Assembly (NCBI GenBank): GCA_002418725.1
Contig: DIER01000003.1
Span: forward strand, 1 to 17,957
Direction of reading: 5' to 3'
Length of the DNA: 17,957 nt
DNA from: Acholeplasmataceae bacterium UBA5769
Lineage (GTDB): Bacteria > Bacillota_I > Bacilli_A > Acholeplasmatales > Acholeplasmataceae
Part shown: piece after piece, positions 1 through 6,417 of the stretch
Position numbering within the stretch: the first letter of the stretch is position 1
Layout of the letters: every line of letters starts with the position of its first letter
Notes under the pieces: model-generated
Database searches by the model: none
What the model was told of the DNA's origin: nothing
Seen by the model: only the letters and a program-made list of their open reading frames with translations
Position numbers and translations under genes: made by a program

Positions 1-28
1 TACATTTTCAAAACGCTATTGACAAAAA

Positions 29-59
29 GGGTGCGTAAAAAACTATCTGGGGTGCGTAA
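29..59 (+). repeat. Tandem GGGTGCGTAA repeat, 21-bp period
   Basis: The decamer GGGTGCGTAA occurs at 29-38 and again at 50-59, two DNA helical turns apart. The second copy is the start of the longer motif at 49-78. Short repeats at this spacing resemble the multiple transposase-binding repeats found at the ends of some insertion sequences (IS21-type), or phased protein-binding sites. No transposase is visible here, so the origin is inference. Confidence 0.5.
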
Positions 60-78
60 TTGTATTAAAATAGGTCAT
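49..78 (+). repeat. Intergenic repeat motif, copy A
   Basis: This 30-bp stretch begins GGGGTGCG and ends ATTAAAATAGGTCAT. It matches 2084-2114 with a few substitutions and small gaps, and more loosely 1383-1415. It is followed after about 20 bp by the terminator hairpin at 100-130, the same arrangement as in copy C. I saw no copy in the remaining 15 kb. It may be a small transcribed element, a regulator site or a decayed mobile-element end. Confidence 0.5.
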
Positions 79-99
79 ATAACCCATTAGACGAGCACT

Positions 100-130
100 G
101 GTCTGATACGATAATTATTAGACCTTTTTT
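100..130 (+). terminator. Rho-independent terminator downstream of repeat copy A
   Basis: A 9-bp stem (100-108 with 116-124, one G-U pair) closes a 7-nt loop and runs straight into six T's. It ends either a transcript entering from outside the window or a short RNA starting within repeat A. No gene lies between position 1 and this hairpin. Confidence 0.7.
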
Positions 131-145
131 CATGCAGAAAGGGTA

Positions 146-178
146 TTTCCCCCCTATTTTCAAATTTTCGTTTCCCCC
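146..178 (+). repeat. Two TTTCCCCC repeats, 25-bp period
   Basis: TTTCCCCC occurs at 146-153 and 171-178, each followed by an A/T-rich stretch containing AAATT. On the other strand it reads as GGGGGAAA repeats, again reminiscent of multi-repeat insertion-sequence ends. An open frame of 64 codons runs across it from 132, but it has no ribosome binding site and begins just after a terminator, so I do not call it a gene. The rest of 180-288 shows nothing. Confidence 0.4.
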
Positions 179-288
179 TTTAAAATTCATCGATAACATT
201 GTATACATCAAACAATCCCATAGTTACGAAATTACTAGTATCAAATGGTATGACCACTGCTTTAATTATCATGCGATTATGGAATTTC

Positions 289-318
289 TTATCAAATACT
301 ACTGGAATATGTTAAAAT
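289..318 (+). promoter_or_regulatory. Probable promoter for the lipoprotein gene at 362
   Basis: An extended -10 element, TG-T-TAAAAT, lies at 310-318. A weak -35 (TTATCA, 289-294) sits 18 bp before the hexamer. This places transcription start around 325, with a leader of about 35 nt before the gene. Confidence 0.5.
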
Positions 319-361
319 ATCAATAAAGATTACGATTGCATTATTATTTTGGAGGGGCATA

Positions 362-1273
362 ATGAAAAAAACGATTTTTGTTATTCTGATTATTTTTATA
401 GTTTTCATGCTCTCATCATGTGACTACCCAGAAAAGTCATTTCAAGCAATGCAAAGAGATCTCATTCCTAAAGAAGTTACACGTGATTTCCAATTAGAAA
501 GAGGTGTATATGCACCTTTTATTTGGACCTCTGATAATGATGCACTTGTTATCAATGGAAATGATGTTACAGTGAATCAAAAAGAGGATGATGTTGTAGT
601 TAACATAACTGCAACCGTAAATAAGAGAAGTGAGACTTTTGAAATTATTGTATTAAAGATAGGTAGCCCTCTATCGAGTAGAGAAAAAGCTGAAGACATA
701 ACTGTTTATTTAAACGAAACTTATACTGAAATCGATGGAGGTTTATTGGAACTTCCAAATCAAATCGATGGGATATTTATTTATTATAGTCTTGATCTTT
801 TACAATCATCCTATGGTTATAAGATTGAAGATGATAAGACTTATTTATCATCTAGTTTTAGAGCTAGCGGAGCATCTATAAGTATTTCAATGTCATTTTA
901 TGATGACGCTGAGATGAAGAGTGAAAATCAAGTTTACAGAGCTTATTTAGATTTGATTGCACAACCTCTAACAGAGGATGATCCATTTTTGCTAGCTGTT
1001 CAAGAGATTAATGTAAATAATTATCCATTCACAAGTAACTTAAGATACCAATTTGGACTATCTAATTTAAAAGTTGGAGATATAATAGAGTTCAAAACAA
1101 GTGAATTATTTGATGCGAATCTACAATTAAATAGAGATGAATATTTTCTCAAGATAGATACAAACAAATATGAAATCATAAAGAATTTTAGAGAGAAAAC
1201 GAGTGAACTAGGACGATTAACAATCACAATTGATGGCGTATCAAAAACAATTTTTGTACATATGTATATGTAA
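362..1273 (+). CDS. Lipoprotein with an Ig-like fold region, function unknown
   Basis: A 303-residue protein I do not recognise by name. Residues 1-19 form a lysine-start hydrophobic signal peptide ending in the lipobox LSSC with Cys20, so it is probably a lipid-anchored protein on the outer face of the membrane. Residues about 30-100 carry the WTSDND...VING..VTV...VVVNITATV..ETFEIIVL pattern typical of atypical bacterial Ig-like beta-sandwich repeats. The rest (about 105-303) is acidic and predicted mostly beta/mixed, with no motif I can assign. The start is fixed by GGAGG at 351-355. The gene stands alone between repeat-bearing gaps, looks more A+T-rich than the core genes downstream, and has no clear terminator. 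It could be an adhesin-like or lineage-specific surface lipoprotein. The gene and lipobox are secure; the function is not. Confidence 0.85.
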   Translation: MKKTIFVILIIFIVFMLSSCDYPEKSFQAMQRDLIPKEVTRDFQLERGVYAPFIWTSDNDALVINGNDVTVNQKEDDVVVNITATVNKRSETFEIIVLKIGSPLSSREKAEDITVYLNETYTEIDGGLLELPNQIDGIFIYYSLDLLQSSYGYKIEDDKTYLSSSFRASGASISISMSFYDDAEMKSENQVYRAYLDLIAQPLTEDDPFLLAVQEINVNNYPFTSNLRYQFGLSNLKVGDIIEFKTSELFDANLQLNRDEYFLKIDTNKYEIIKNFREKTSELGRLTITIDGVSKTIFVHMYM

Positions 1274-1343
1274 TTCTATTTAACTATATAAAGAATTTCA
1301 ATCAGTCTTTTTCAACATTTCCCCTTGTTAAGCCATTTTGTAG

Positions 1344-1388
1344 GGGTGATAAAATTGAGCTAAGGATGCTAAAAAAATCGATAGGGTG
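1344..1388 (+). repeat. Triple GGGTG-like repeat, 20-bp period
   Basis: GGGTG at 1344, GGATG at 1364 and GGGTG at 1384 are spaced exactly 20 bp apart. The first two are followed by A/T-rich spacers. The last is the start of repeat copy B. Together with the 21-bp pair at 29-59 this suggests a protein that binds one face of the helix, or a decayed multi-repeat element end. Confidence 0.4.
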
Positions 1389-1415
1389 CTGATTTTTATT
1401 AAAATAGGTAGCATC
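1383..1415 (+). repeat. Intergenic repeat motif, copy B
   Basis: AGGGTGCTGATTTTTATT followed by AAAATAGGTAGCATC matches copies A and C around GGGTGC and ATTAAAATAGG. Here it can fold: GTGCT pairs with AGCAT, and ATTTT with AAAAT around a TATT loop. Instead of a terminator it is followed 22 bp on by the ribosome binding site of the next gene. TAAAAT at 1400-1405 could therefore serve as a -10 element, with the leader starting near 1412. Confidence 0.45.
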
Positions 1416-1447
1416 ACACAGTGAACCAGAAGGTGCAGGAGGTATAT

Positions 1448-1975
1448 ATGAGTGTAAAATATAGAAAACCTAAATATTGGTACATAGTTCTGATTCCGTT
1501 TGGCATGCTTTTAATATTTGGATTACTTAGCTTGCTGGCATGTCATGGTGAATGTGATGCAAGTAATCATGGTGGAATTTTAGCATATATTCATAACGAA
1601 ATATATATTCCTTGGGAGGTCACTATATCAAGTATTATCTTTGGATCAATCGGATCAATCATTGGATTTATGTTGCTAGTGTATTTTTTAGTCATTGTTT
1701 ATGAAGCAAAATTTGATTCTAATGGAATTACTGGACAAAAAGGAAATAAGGATATTTTTATTGATTTTTATAAGATCAAAGAATTGGATTATCGAAAACC
1801 TTCGTTTTTTAATTATTTGACAGCCCCAACCTATATAAGAAACTATCCTGGTAGACTATTAGTTATCATGAAAAAAGAGAGTAAAAGACAAGAACAGTAT
1901 ATTATTCGACTTAAGTATAAAGACTACAAAAAATTGCCCCCAAAATATATAGATTTAATTGGCATAATGATATAA
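1448..1975 (+). CDS. Two-helix membrane protein, function unknown
   Basis: Not recognised. The chosen start is ATG 1448 (MSVKYR), preceded at 5 nt by a perfect AGGAGG (1437-1442). A GTG 27 bp upstream is in frame but has no such site. The protein has 175 residues. A basic N-terminus is followed by membrane segments at about 11-31 and 58-85. The short loop between them contains a Cys-X3-Cys pair and His residues and probably faces outward. The basic C-terminal part (about 86-175) has FDSNGITGQ and alternating beta-like segments, compatible with a small PH-like cytosolic domain, though this is a weak impression. The gene stands alone between repeat copies B and C. It could be a lineage-specific membrane protein, possibly an immunity or stress protein; nothing in the sequence decides. 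Confidence 0.8.
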   Translation: MSVKYRKPKYWYIVLIPFGMLLIFGLLSLLACHGECDASNHGGILAYIHNEIYIPWEVTISSIIFGSIGSIIGFMLLVYFLVIVYEAKFDSNGITGQKGNKDIFIDFYKIKELDYRKPSFFNYLTAPTYIRNYPGRLLVIMKKESKRQEQYIIRLKYKDYKKLPPKYIDLIGIMI

Positions 1976-2083
1976 AAAAATGTATTTATTGCCTTAGATT
2001 GATACACTATATGAGAATCCTCTCATGGTTAAATGTACGTCCTTACAGTTCATAATAAATTCAAAATGACATATCAAAAAGCA

Positions 2084-2114
2084 GGGGTGCATTAATTGTA
2101 TCAAAAAGGATCAT
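2084..2114 (+). repeat. Intergenic repeat motif, copy C
   Basis: GGGGTGCATTAATTGTATC and the following AAAAAGGATCAT align with copy A (49-78) with only a few differences. As in copy A, a hairpin with a T-run starts about 50 bp after the motif start. The rest of the 1976-2253 gap contains A/T-rich sequence with no reading frame I would support. Confidence 0.5.
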
Positions 2115-2132
2115 GAAGCACATATAAAACAT

Positions 2133-2164
2133 AGGTTTGATACACATGTATCTTGCCTTTTTTT
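2133..2164 (+). terminator. Terminator downstream of repeat copy C
   Basis: The inner stem GATAC/GTATC (2139-2143 with 2148-2152) has a 4-nt loop. An outer AGGT/GCCT stem is separated from it by a TT/TT internal loop, and seven T's follow. The GATAC element is shared with the hairpin after copy A. It may end the membrane-protein transcript or a short RNA initiated in copy C. Confidence 0.65.
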
Positions 2165-2231
2165 ATTTCTCCTTATTTTATAATTTACATTCACGACTAC
2201 AAAAATTGCTTCAACTTAAATTTTATAGTTT

Positions 2232-2267
2232 TAATTCAAAACATAAAACCCCATCAACTCGATGGGG
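2232..2267 (-). terminator. Terminator of the phosphodiesterase gene (minus strand)
   Basis: CCCCATC (2249-2255) pairs with GATGGGG (2261-2267) around a 5-nt loop. On the minus strand it is followed by TTTTATGTTTTG. The stem lies inside the last codons and the stop (2254-2256) of the phosphodiesterase gene. Confidence 0.8.
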
Positions 2268-3228
2268 CTTCACCGTATATTTCCTCTATAATTGAAATTA
2301 ATAAATCTGGATAATCTGTGATAATACCATCAGCACCTTGATGAATTAAATATCTCATCGTTTCCTCATCATTTATAGTCCAATAATGCATGGCCATATT
2401 ATGTTGATGCAGTGTTCTAATCAAGTACTTCGTATCTAAAGATAATCTTCCAATCACTGGTAAAGTGTATGCTGTAGGCACTTGTATAGCTGCATGCAAT
2501 GGTTTTTTTGATAACAATGATGTTAGCGTATAAATTTTGATAATGGTTGATTGGGCACTACCATAACTCGTTGAAACAAAGAGATCTGGATAATGACTTA
2601 GTATGTGCTCATTGATATCATCAAATGCAGTCGCAACTAAAACATAATCTTCTAAATCATATTGATGGATACGATCATATAACGCATCGGCAGTTTCCGT
2701 TCTGGGGGCATCACTATCTGCTTTTATCTCAATATTATATAAAATGTCTTTTCCAAAGGTTTGAAAAACCTCGTCTAGAGTCGGTAAATATACATAAGAT
2801 TGAACCCATTGTTGAAATGTCATATCTTTGTATGGATAATTGCCTTCTTGATCTTGAAAGTGACACCCAAAATTGCATGCGTTATATAAATAATTATATG
2901 TTTCTTTCCAAACCACAGTATCACAATTTGAATGACTTCTGGTGTTTCCTGTGTTGTTTTCACCGTGAAGCAAAACAAGCACACCATCCAAAGTCATCAT
3001 GACATCCATTTCTAAAACATCCACACCCAGACTAAAACTCCTTTGATAGGAGCGCATGGTGTTATCTGGCTCTAAGCCTTTTCCTCCTGCATGTGCCATA
3101 ACAAGTGGTCTATCTGTTTTTATAAATGGATTTATTCTTTCAAACTTTGGTTTTGGTATAAAAATAAGTGATGACACAAGTAAACTTACAAACATCATAA
3201 CAATCAATAACTTCTTTAACCTTTTCAT
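2254..3228 (-). CDS. Membrane-anchored glycerophosphodiester phosphodiesterase
   Basis: This enzyme would hydrolyse glycerophosphodiesters to glycerol-3-phosphate and an alcohol, probably on the outer face of the membrane. The 324-residue protein starts with a single hydrophobic segment (about 7-25) and no lipobox Cys. The TIM-barrel GDPD signatures follow in order: HAGG (His46), EPDNT (53-57, the usual PENT), EMD (73-75), a second catalytic-type His88, EIK (167-169), WTIND and DGIITDYPD near the end. A loop at about 100-135 with three cysteines and a GNYPYKD segment is the position of the longer insert seen in GlpQ-like members. Deviations: the first motif has Ala47 where Arg is usual, and the HD motif reads HGEN. 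These residues normally contact phosphate or metal, so activity is likely but not certain. The start is supported by GGTGAT just upstream on the minus strand. It is a single-gene unit, divergent from the next gene. Confidence 0.88.
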   Translation of the reverse strand: MKRLKKLLIVMMFVSLLVSSLIFIPKPKFERINPFIKTDRPLVMAHAGGKGLEPDNTMRSYQRSFSLGVDVLEMDVMMTLDGVLVLLHGENNTGNTRSHSNCDTVVWKETYNYLYNACNFGCHFQDQEGNYPYKDMTFQQWVQSYVYLPTLDEVFQTFGKDILYNIEIKADSDAPRTETADALYDRIHQYDLEDYVLVATAFDDINEHILSHYPDLFVSTSYGSAQSTIIKIYTLTSLLSKKPLHAAIQVPTAYTLPVIGRLSLDTKYLIRTLHQHNMAMHYWTINDEETMRYLIHQGADGIITDYPDLLISIIEEIYGEAPSS

Positions 3229-3252
3229 CCTATCACCCCATGTATTTTTTTC

Positions 3253-3261
3253 ATTGTACCA
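3253..3261 (-). promoter_or_regulatory. Extended -10 promoter of the phosphodiesterase gene
   Basis: Read on the minus strand, TGG-TACAAT is an extended -10 element 25 bp before the start codon. I see no good -35, as is common for extended -10 promoters. Confidence 0.5.
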
Positions 3262-3330
3262 TGAAAAGATGAAAACATAAAAAAGTTAAGATGATCTACA
3301 TGTAAAATGGGGAAACGCGATATTTTAGTG

Positions 3331-3359
3331 TAGACTCACCTAAGATTACATGCTAAAAT
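3331..3359 (+). promoter_or_regulatory. Promoter of the hydrolase-lysA pair
   Basis: TAGACT (3331-3336) and TAAAAT (3354-3359) are 17 bp apart, with an extended TGC before the -10. The AAGGAG ribosome binding site follows before ATG 3393. Confidence 0.6.
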
Positions 3360-3392
3360 GACTTCATAGTATGAACTCAAAAAAGGAGTTTT

Positions 3393-4538
3393 ATGAAAAC
3401 ATTTATTGAAGAATTAGTCGTTCGACACGATTTATATGATGCTGATTTTATTTGTTTTAAACACGGTAAAATCGTTGAAGAAGTAAGACTCTTTCATCCT
3501 GCAATTTCACAAGAAGATACGCCAAACATCATGGTTCGCATTGCCTCCATCTCAAAGTTATTCGTAGCCATAGCCATCATGCAACTTAGAGATAAATGTT
3601 TGCTTCAGCTAGATGATTCAGTGGACCTTTTTTATCCCTATAAGATTATAAATCCATATTTTAAAGAGATACCAATTACAATCAAGATGTTACTGACGCA
3701 TACATCATCACTTTCTGATACAGAAACGTTATCTGTTCCTTTTGGTGAAACGCTTTATGAAATCTTCGATCCAAAAGGAAAGCATTATACGACATCTATG
3801 TTTTTAAAGGATAAAGATGAACCTGTAAAACCAGGAACAAAATACCATTATTACAATACTGGATTTCAATTGTTGGCAGGAATCATCGAAAAACTATCAG
3901 AAGAACGTTTTGATCATTACATTGAACATCACATTTTAAATCCAATCGGCATGATAGGGTCATTCAATCCAAACAATTCACAGATAAAACAGATGATTAG
4001 ACCTGCATTTAGAAAAGATCAAGGGTTATGGAAAGCACAAGTAGATGATGTAATCAACATGATGGACTATCAAGGCTACGTTTTGGGTACAAATGGATCT
4101 TTATTTTCACCGCAGGGTGGTTTAAGAACCAATGCGACCGAACTCAGCAAGTTTATGCGCTTTCTCATGGAAGGAGACGATCGCATCTTGTCTCAGTCAT
4201 CGCTCGATGACATGATGCGCATTCACTTTGCAGTGAACCTCCATGAAACAACAGACCATTTTAGTCGCCACAATGGTTTAGGCTTTAATATCATCACAGA
4301 AGATTATTTTAACCGTCCCATTGTCGATATGACGTATCGTTTGGTTGGGCATTGTGGGATTGCTTATGGGTGTTTAGGTATATTCTTTTTTGATCCCGCA
4401 AACAAAAATGGTGTTATTTTTATCACGAGAGGGCACGGAAAAAAGATAGAAGCATACGAGGGATTGCACTCGACATATTTCAACTTTCAAGAAGAAATTT
4501 TGACCTATATCGATCAACACATTTGGAGGAAATCATGA
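3393..4538 (+). CDS. Cytosolic class C beta-lactamase-like serine hydrolase
   Basis: A member of the beta-lactamase/penicillin-binding-protein-like fold that also includes DD-peptidases, esterases and D-aminopeptidases. The three catalytic motifs are present. SISK at 52-55 supplies nucleophile Ser52 and Lys55, YYN at 153-155 supplies the tyrosine, and HCG at 320-322 replaces the KTG/HxG box. LLTHTSSL (101-108) and the GTNGSLFSPQGGL segment are also typical. At 381 residues the length is normal. There is no signal peptide or membrane segment, so it should act in the cytoplasm, unlike true beta-lactamases or PBPs. Its TGA stop overlaps the lysA start as ATGA, so the two are translationally coupled and probably functionally related, perhaps through an amino-acid ester, amide or peptide substrate. 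The substrate is unknown; no antibiotic resistance should be inferred. Confidence 0.88.
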   Translation: MKTFIEELVVRHDLYDADFICFKHGKIVEEVRLFHPAISQEDTPNIMVRIASISKLFVAIAIMQLRDKCLLQLDDSVDLFYPYKIINPYFKEIPITIKMLLTHTSSLSDTETLSVPFGETLYEIFDPKGKHYTTSMFLKDKDEPVKPGTKYHYYNTGFQLLAGIIEKLSEERFDHYIEHHILNPIGMIGSFNPNNSQIKQMIRPAFRKDQGLWKAQVDDVINMMDYQGYVLGTNGSLFSPQGGLRTNATELSKFMRFLMEGDDRILSQSSLDDMMRIHFAVNLHETTDHFSRHNGLGFNIITEDYFNRPIVDMTYRLVGHCGIAYGCLGIFFFDPANKNGVIFITRGHGKKIEAYEGLHSTYFNFQEEILTYIDQHIWRKS

Positions 4539-5812
4539 ATTCACTCACATGGGAAAACGACATTTTATTGTTTGCTAAGCTACCTGTATTAGAACTTGCA
4601 AGAGCCTATCAAACGCCTTTATTTGTTTATGATCAAGACCAGATTTTATCACGTATCAATGAAGTTAAAAAGATAGCAAAAACATACCATAACATATCGA
4701 TTTATTATGCATCAAAAGCTTTCTTGACGCTTGCAATGGCAAAAATAATTAAAGATAGTCATCTCGGTATCGATGTTGCTAGCAGAGGGGAATTATTCAT
4801 TGCGCTTAAAGGCAATATTCAACCATCTGATATCCTCTATCATGGAAATAATAAATCGATAGAAGATATTCATTATGCCATAGAACAAGGTGTTCGAAAA
4901 TTTGTTGTTGATAGTGTCGATGAACTCATGCACATGAAGGAGTTGACGGATCAAATCAACACACATATAGAGATTCTCATTCGCATCATTCCCAAGATTG
5001 ATGACATCAACACACATAAAAACATCACGACAGGTCATCATGGATCAAAGTTTGGTATTGATATGGATCTACACCTTGAGCAAGTTGCATCTATCATAAA
5101 AGAAGCTGAATACCTTTCTTTTCAAGGTCTTCATTTTCATGTAGGTTCGCAACTTTTCACGAATACCTTTCATCTTCAAGCTGTTGAGCAAGTCTTCAAA
5201 TATATGCAACAGCTTCGAGAAAACTACCAAATCGTCATTAAAGAGATCAATATAGGCGGTGGTTTTGGAATTAAGTATAAAGAACAAGATCAACCCATGC
5301 CACTTCAGTTATTTATTGAACCCATTATTAAAAGAATAGATGATTTAGCTAAAATATTTAAATTCCCTATGCCTAAGATCAGCATAGAACCAGGTAGGTT
5401 CATTGTCGGTGGGACAGCACTTATCCTATATACGGTAGGTGCTATCAAACCTGGCACACCATCATCATTTGTAGCCATTGATGGTGGTATGACAGAAAAC
5501 TTACGCGTCGCACTTTATCAAGCACAATATGATGTCATATGTGTCAATAAAACATCTCATACACTTGAAACATATACGGTTGTTGGTCAAGCATGTGAGT
5601 CTACAGATTTGATGGTTGAACACGCGAAGTTGCCTAAGCTTAAGCGAGGTGATACACTCGCCTTTTTACAAGCTGGAGCATACGAACATTCATTGATTCA
5701 TAACTTTAATAAAACATTAAGACCAACAGTTTTGATGGTTCATCAAGGGGTGGAAAGAGTCATTCAACAAAGAGAAACGTATGAAGCGTTAATCGCTCGA
5801 GATTTTGAGTAA
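4535..5812 (+). CDS. lysA: Diaminopimelate decarboxylase
   Basis: This PLP enzyme decarboxylates meso-diaminopimelate to L-lysine in the cytosol. Counting from ATG 4535 (425 residues, normal length), the alanine-racemase-like barrel carries YYASKA with PLP lysine Lys61, HVGSQ (202-206), GGGFG (241-245) and EPGR (285-288). The C-terminal beta domain has CESTD with catalytic Cys354 and GAYEHS (381-386). The ATG is chosen because GGAGG at 4525-4529 precedes it by 5 nt. A TTG codon 12 bp upstream lies inside that site and is rejected. The CESTD box is preceded by GQA rather than the usual GPI/GPL, and the GAY box lacks the usual Met-Ser-Asn run. A related decarboxylase with a shifted substrate is therefore possible. 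It is second in an operon with the hydrolase at 3393, and no other lysine genes are in the window. Confidence 0.88.
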   Translation: MNSLTWENDILLFAKLPVLELARAYQTPLFVYDQDQILSRINEVKKIAKTYHNISIYYASKAFLTLAMAKIIKDSHLGIDVASRGELFIALKGNIQPSDILYHGNNKSIEDIHYAIEQGVRKFVVDSVDELMHMKELTDQINTHIEILIRIIPKIDDINTHKNITTGHHGSKFGIDMDLHLEQVASIIKEAEYLSFQGLHFHVGSQLFTNTFHLQAVEQVFKYMQQLRENYQIVIKEINIGGGFGIKYKEQDQPMPLQLFIEPIIKRIDDLAKIFKFPMPKISIEPGRFIVGGTALILYTVGAIKPGTPSSFVAIDGGMTENLRVALYQAQYDVICVNKTSHTLETYTVVGQACESTDLMVEHAKLPKLKRGDTLAFLQAGAYEHSLIHNFNKTLRPTVLMVHQGVERVIQQRETYEALIARDFE

Positions 5813-5855
5813 AAACCATGAAGTGATCTTCATAACATAAACGCTATACACCAAA

Positions 5856-5883
5856 GGATTTGACTTCGTTCAAATTCTATTTT
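5856..5883 (+). terminator. Probable terminator after lysA
   Basis: GGATTTGA (5856-5863) pairs with TCAAATTC (5870-5877) with one G-U pair around a CTTCGT loop. A weak T-rich tail follows. A smaller ATGAAG/CTTCAT hairpin precedes it at about 5818-5833. Confidence 0.5.
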
Positions 5884-5886
5884 GAT

Positions 5887-5908
5887 AAAAAAAAGCCCTC
5901 AGGCTTTT
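5887..5908 (-). terminator. Terminator of the small membrane protein gene (minus strand)
   Basis: AAAAGCC (5891-5897) pairs with GGCTTTT (5902-5908) around CTCA. Read on the minus strand, a run of T's follows. It lies 6 bp beyond the stop of the gene ending at 5914. Confidence 0.8.
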
Positions 5909-5913
5909 CATAA

Positions 5914-6213
5914 TTATTCATTTTCATCGGCTTTATGTTTCATTTTTCGCCACAATAACAAAGATGAGATGAGAGAACCTACTGCTGCAATGAAAGCGAA
6001 TGAACCAAATAGTAAGTATCCCAAAGCTCCCCAAGAGTCATCAATTAATCCTAATACCCAGAAAAGTGCAGCAACAATAGCGAACAAAATAGGTAAAGCG
6101 AAGATAAGTTTTTTGTTGATCTTAACTAAAAACATACTTATCAGATAACTCAAACCCGTTGCTATGACAATCGATACACCAATTGTTAAGATTTGACCAA
6201 TCAAACCACCCAC
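5914..6213 (-). CDS. Small three-helix membrane protein (possibly YesK-like)
   Basis: A 99-residue integral membrane protein of unknown function. Hydrophobic segments at about 8-30, 35-56 and 62-88 are followed by a short charged tail (KMKHKADENE). The WGALGY segment at the start of the third helix and the overall size resemble small YesK-type membrane proteins, but I hold this loosely. The start is GTG at 6213, with AAAGGAG 8 nt upstream. Two upstream ATGs on the same message (starting at 6221 and 6215) share a frame that stops after a few codons, so they cannot start this protein. It is a single gene with its own terminator, convergent with lysA. Confidence 0.75.
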   Translation of the reverse strand: MGGLIGQILTIGVSIVIATGLSYLISMFLVKINKKLIFALPILFAIVAALFWVLGLIDDSWGALGYLLFGSFAFIAAVGSLISSLLLWRKMKHKADENE

Positions 6214-6369
6214 ATTTTCATCTCCTTTAAGAAGACATTACCATAAAATACTTTGAATATCAAGGTAATAGATTATAGTGTCTATGCTATGTGTATATGC
6301 TTATCTCGTTGTTCATGGGATATGTCATGTTTTTTATGACCAATGATGATAAACACTACTTGAAGCATG

Positions 6370-6375
6370 TATAAT
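6370..6375 (+). promoter_or_regulatory. -10 element (TATAAT) for the gene at 6418
   Basis: A perfect TATAAT lies 42 bp before the start codon. No clear -35 hexamer is present at 16-18 bp, so this is only a probable promoter. Confidence 0.45.
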
Positions 6376-6417
6376 AGGATTAAATTGACAAGATATTAAA
6401 CAAGGACGTGGTGAGTC

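Noticed and set aside
49..130. tracrRNA or CRISPR-related RNA
   Set aside because: The small promoter-plus-terminator look prompted the idea, but there is no repeat-spacer array, no anti-repeat and no cas gene in the window.
132..326. 64-codon open frame
   Set aside because: No ribosome binding site, begins 2 bp after a terminator T-run, and runs through the TTTCCCCC repeats and the next promoter; composition is not protein-like.
49..2114. Integron attC sites between single-gene cassettes
   Set aside because: The motif lacks the paired GTTRRRY/RYYYAAC core sites and no integrase is present.
2625..3002. Plus-strand open frame inside the phosphodiesterase gene
   Set aside because: Shadow of a gene with clear family motifs on the other strand.
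4523..4534. Upstream TTG start for lysA
   Set aside because: It lies within the GGAGG ribosome binding site of ATG 4535.
5882..6148. Plus-strand open frame opposite the small membrane protein
   Set aside because: It is the antisense shadow of the minus-strand gene, which has a binding site, three clean membrane helices and a terminator.
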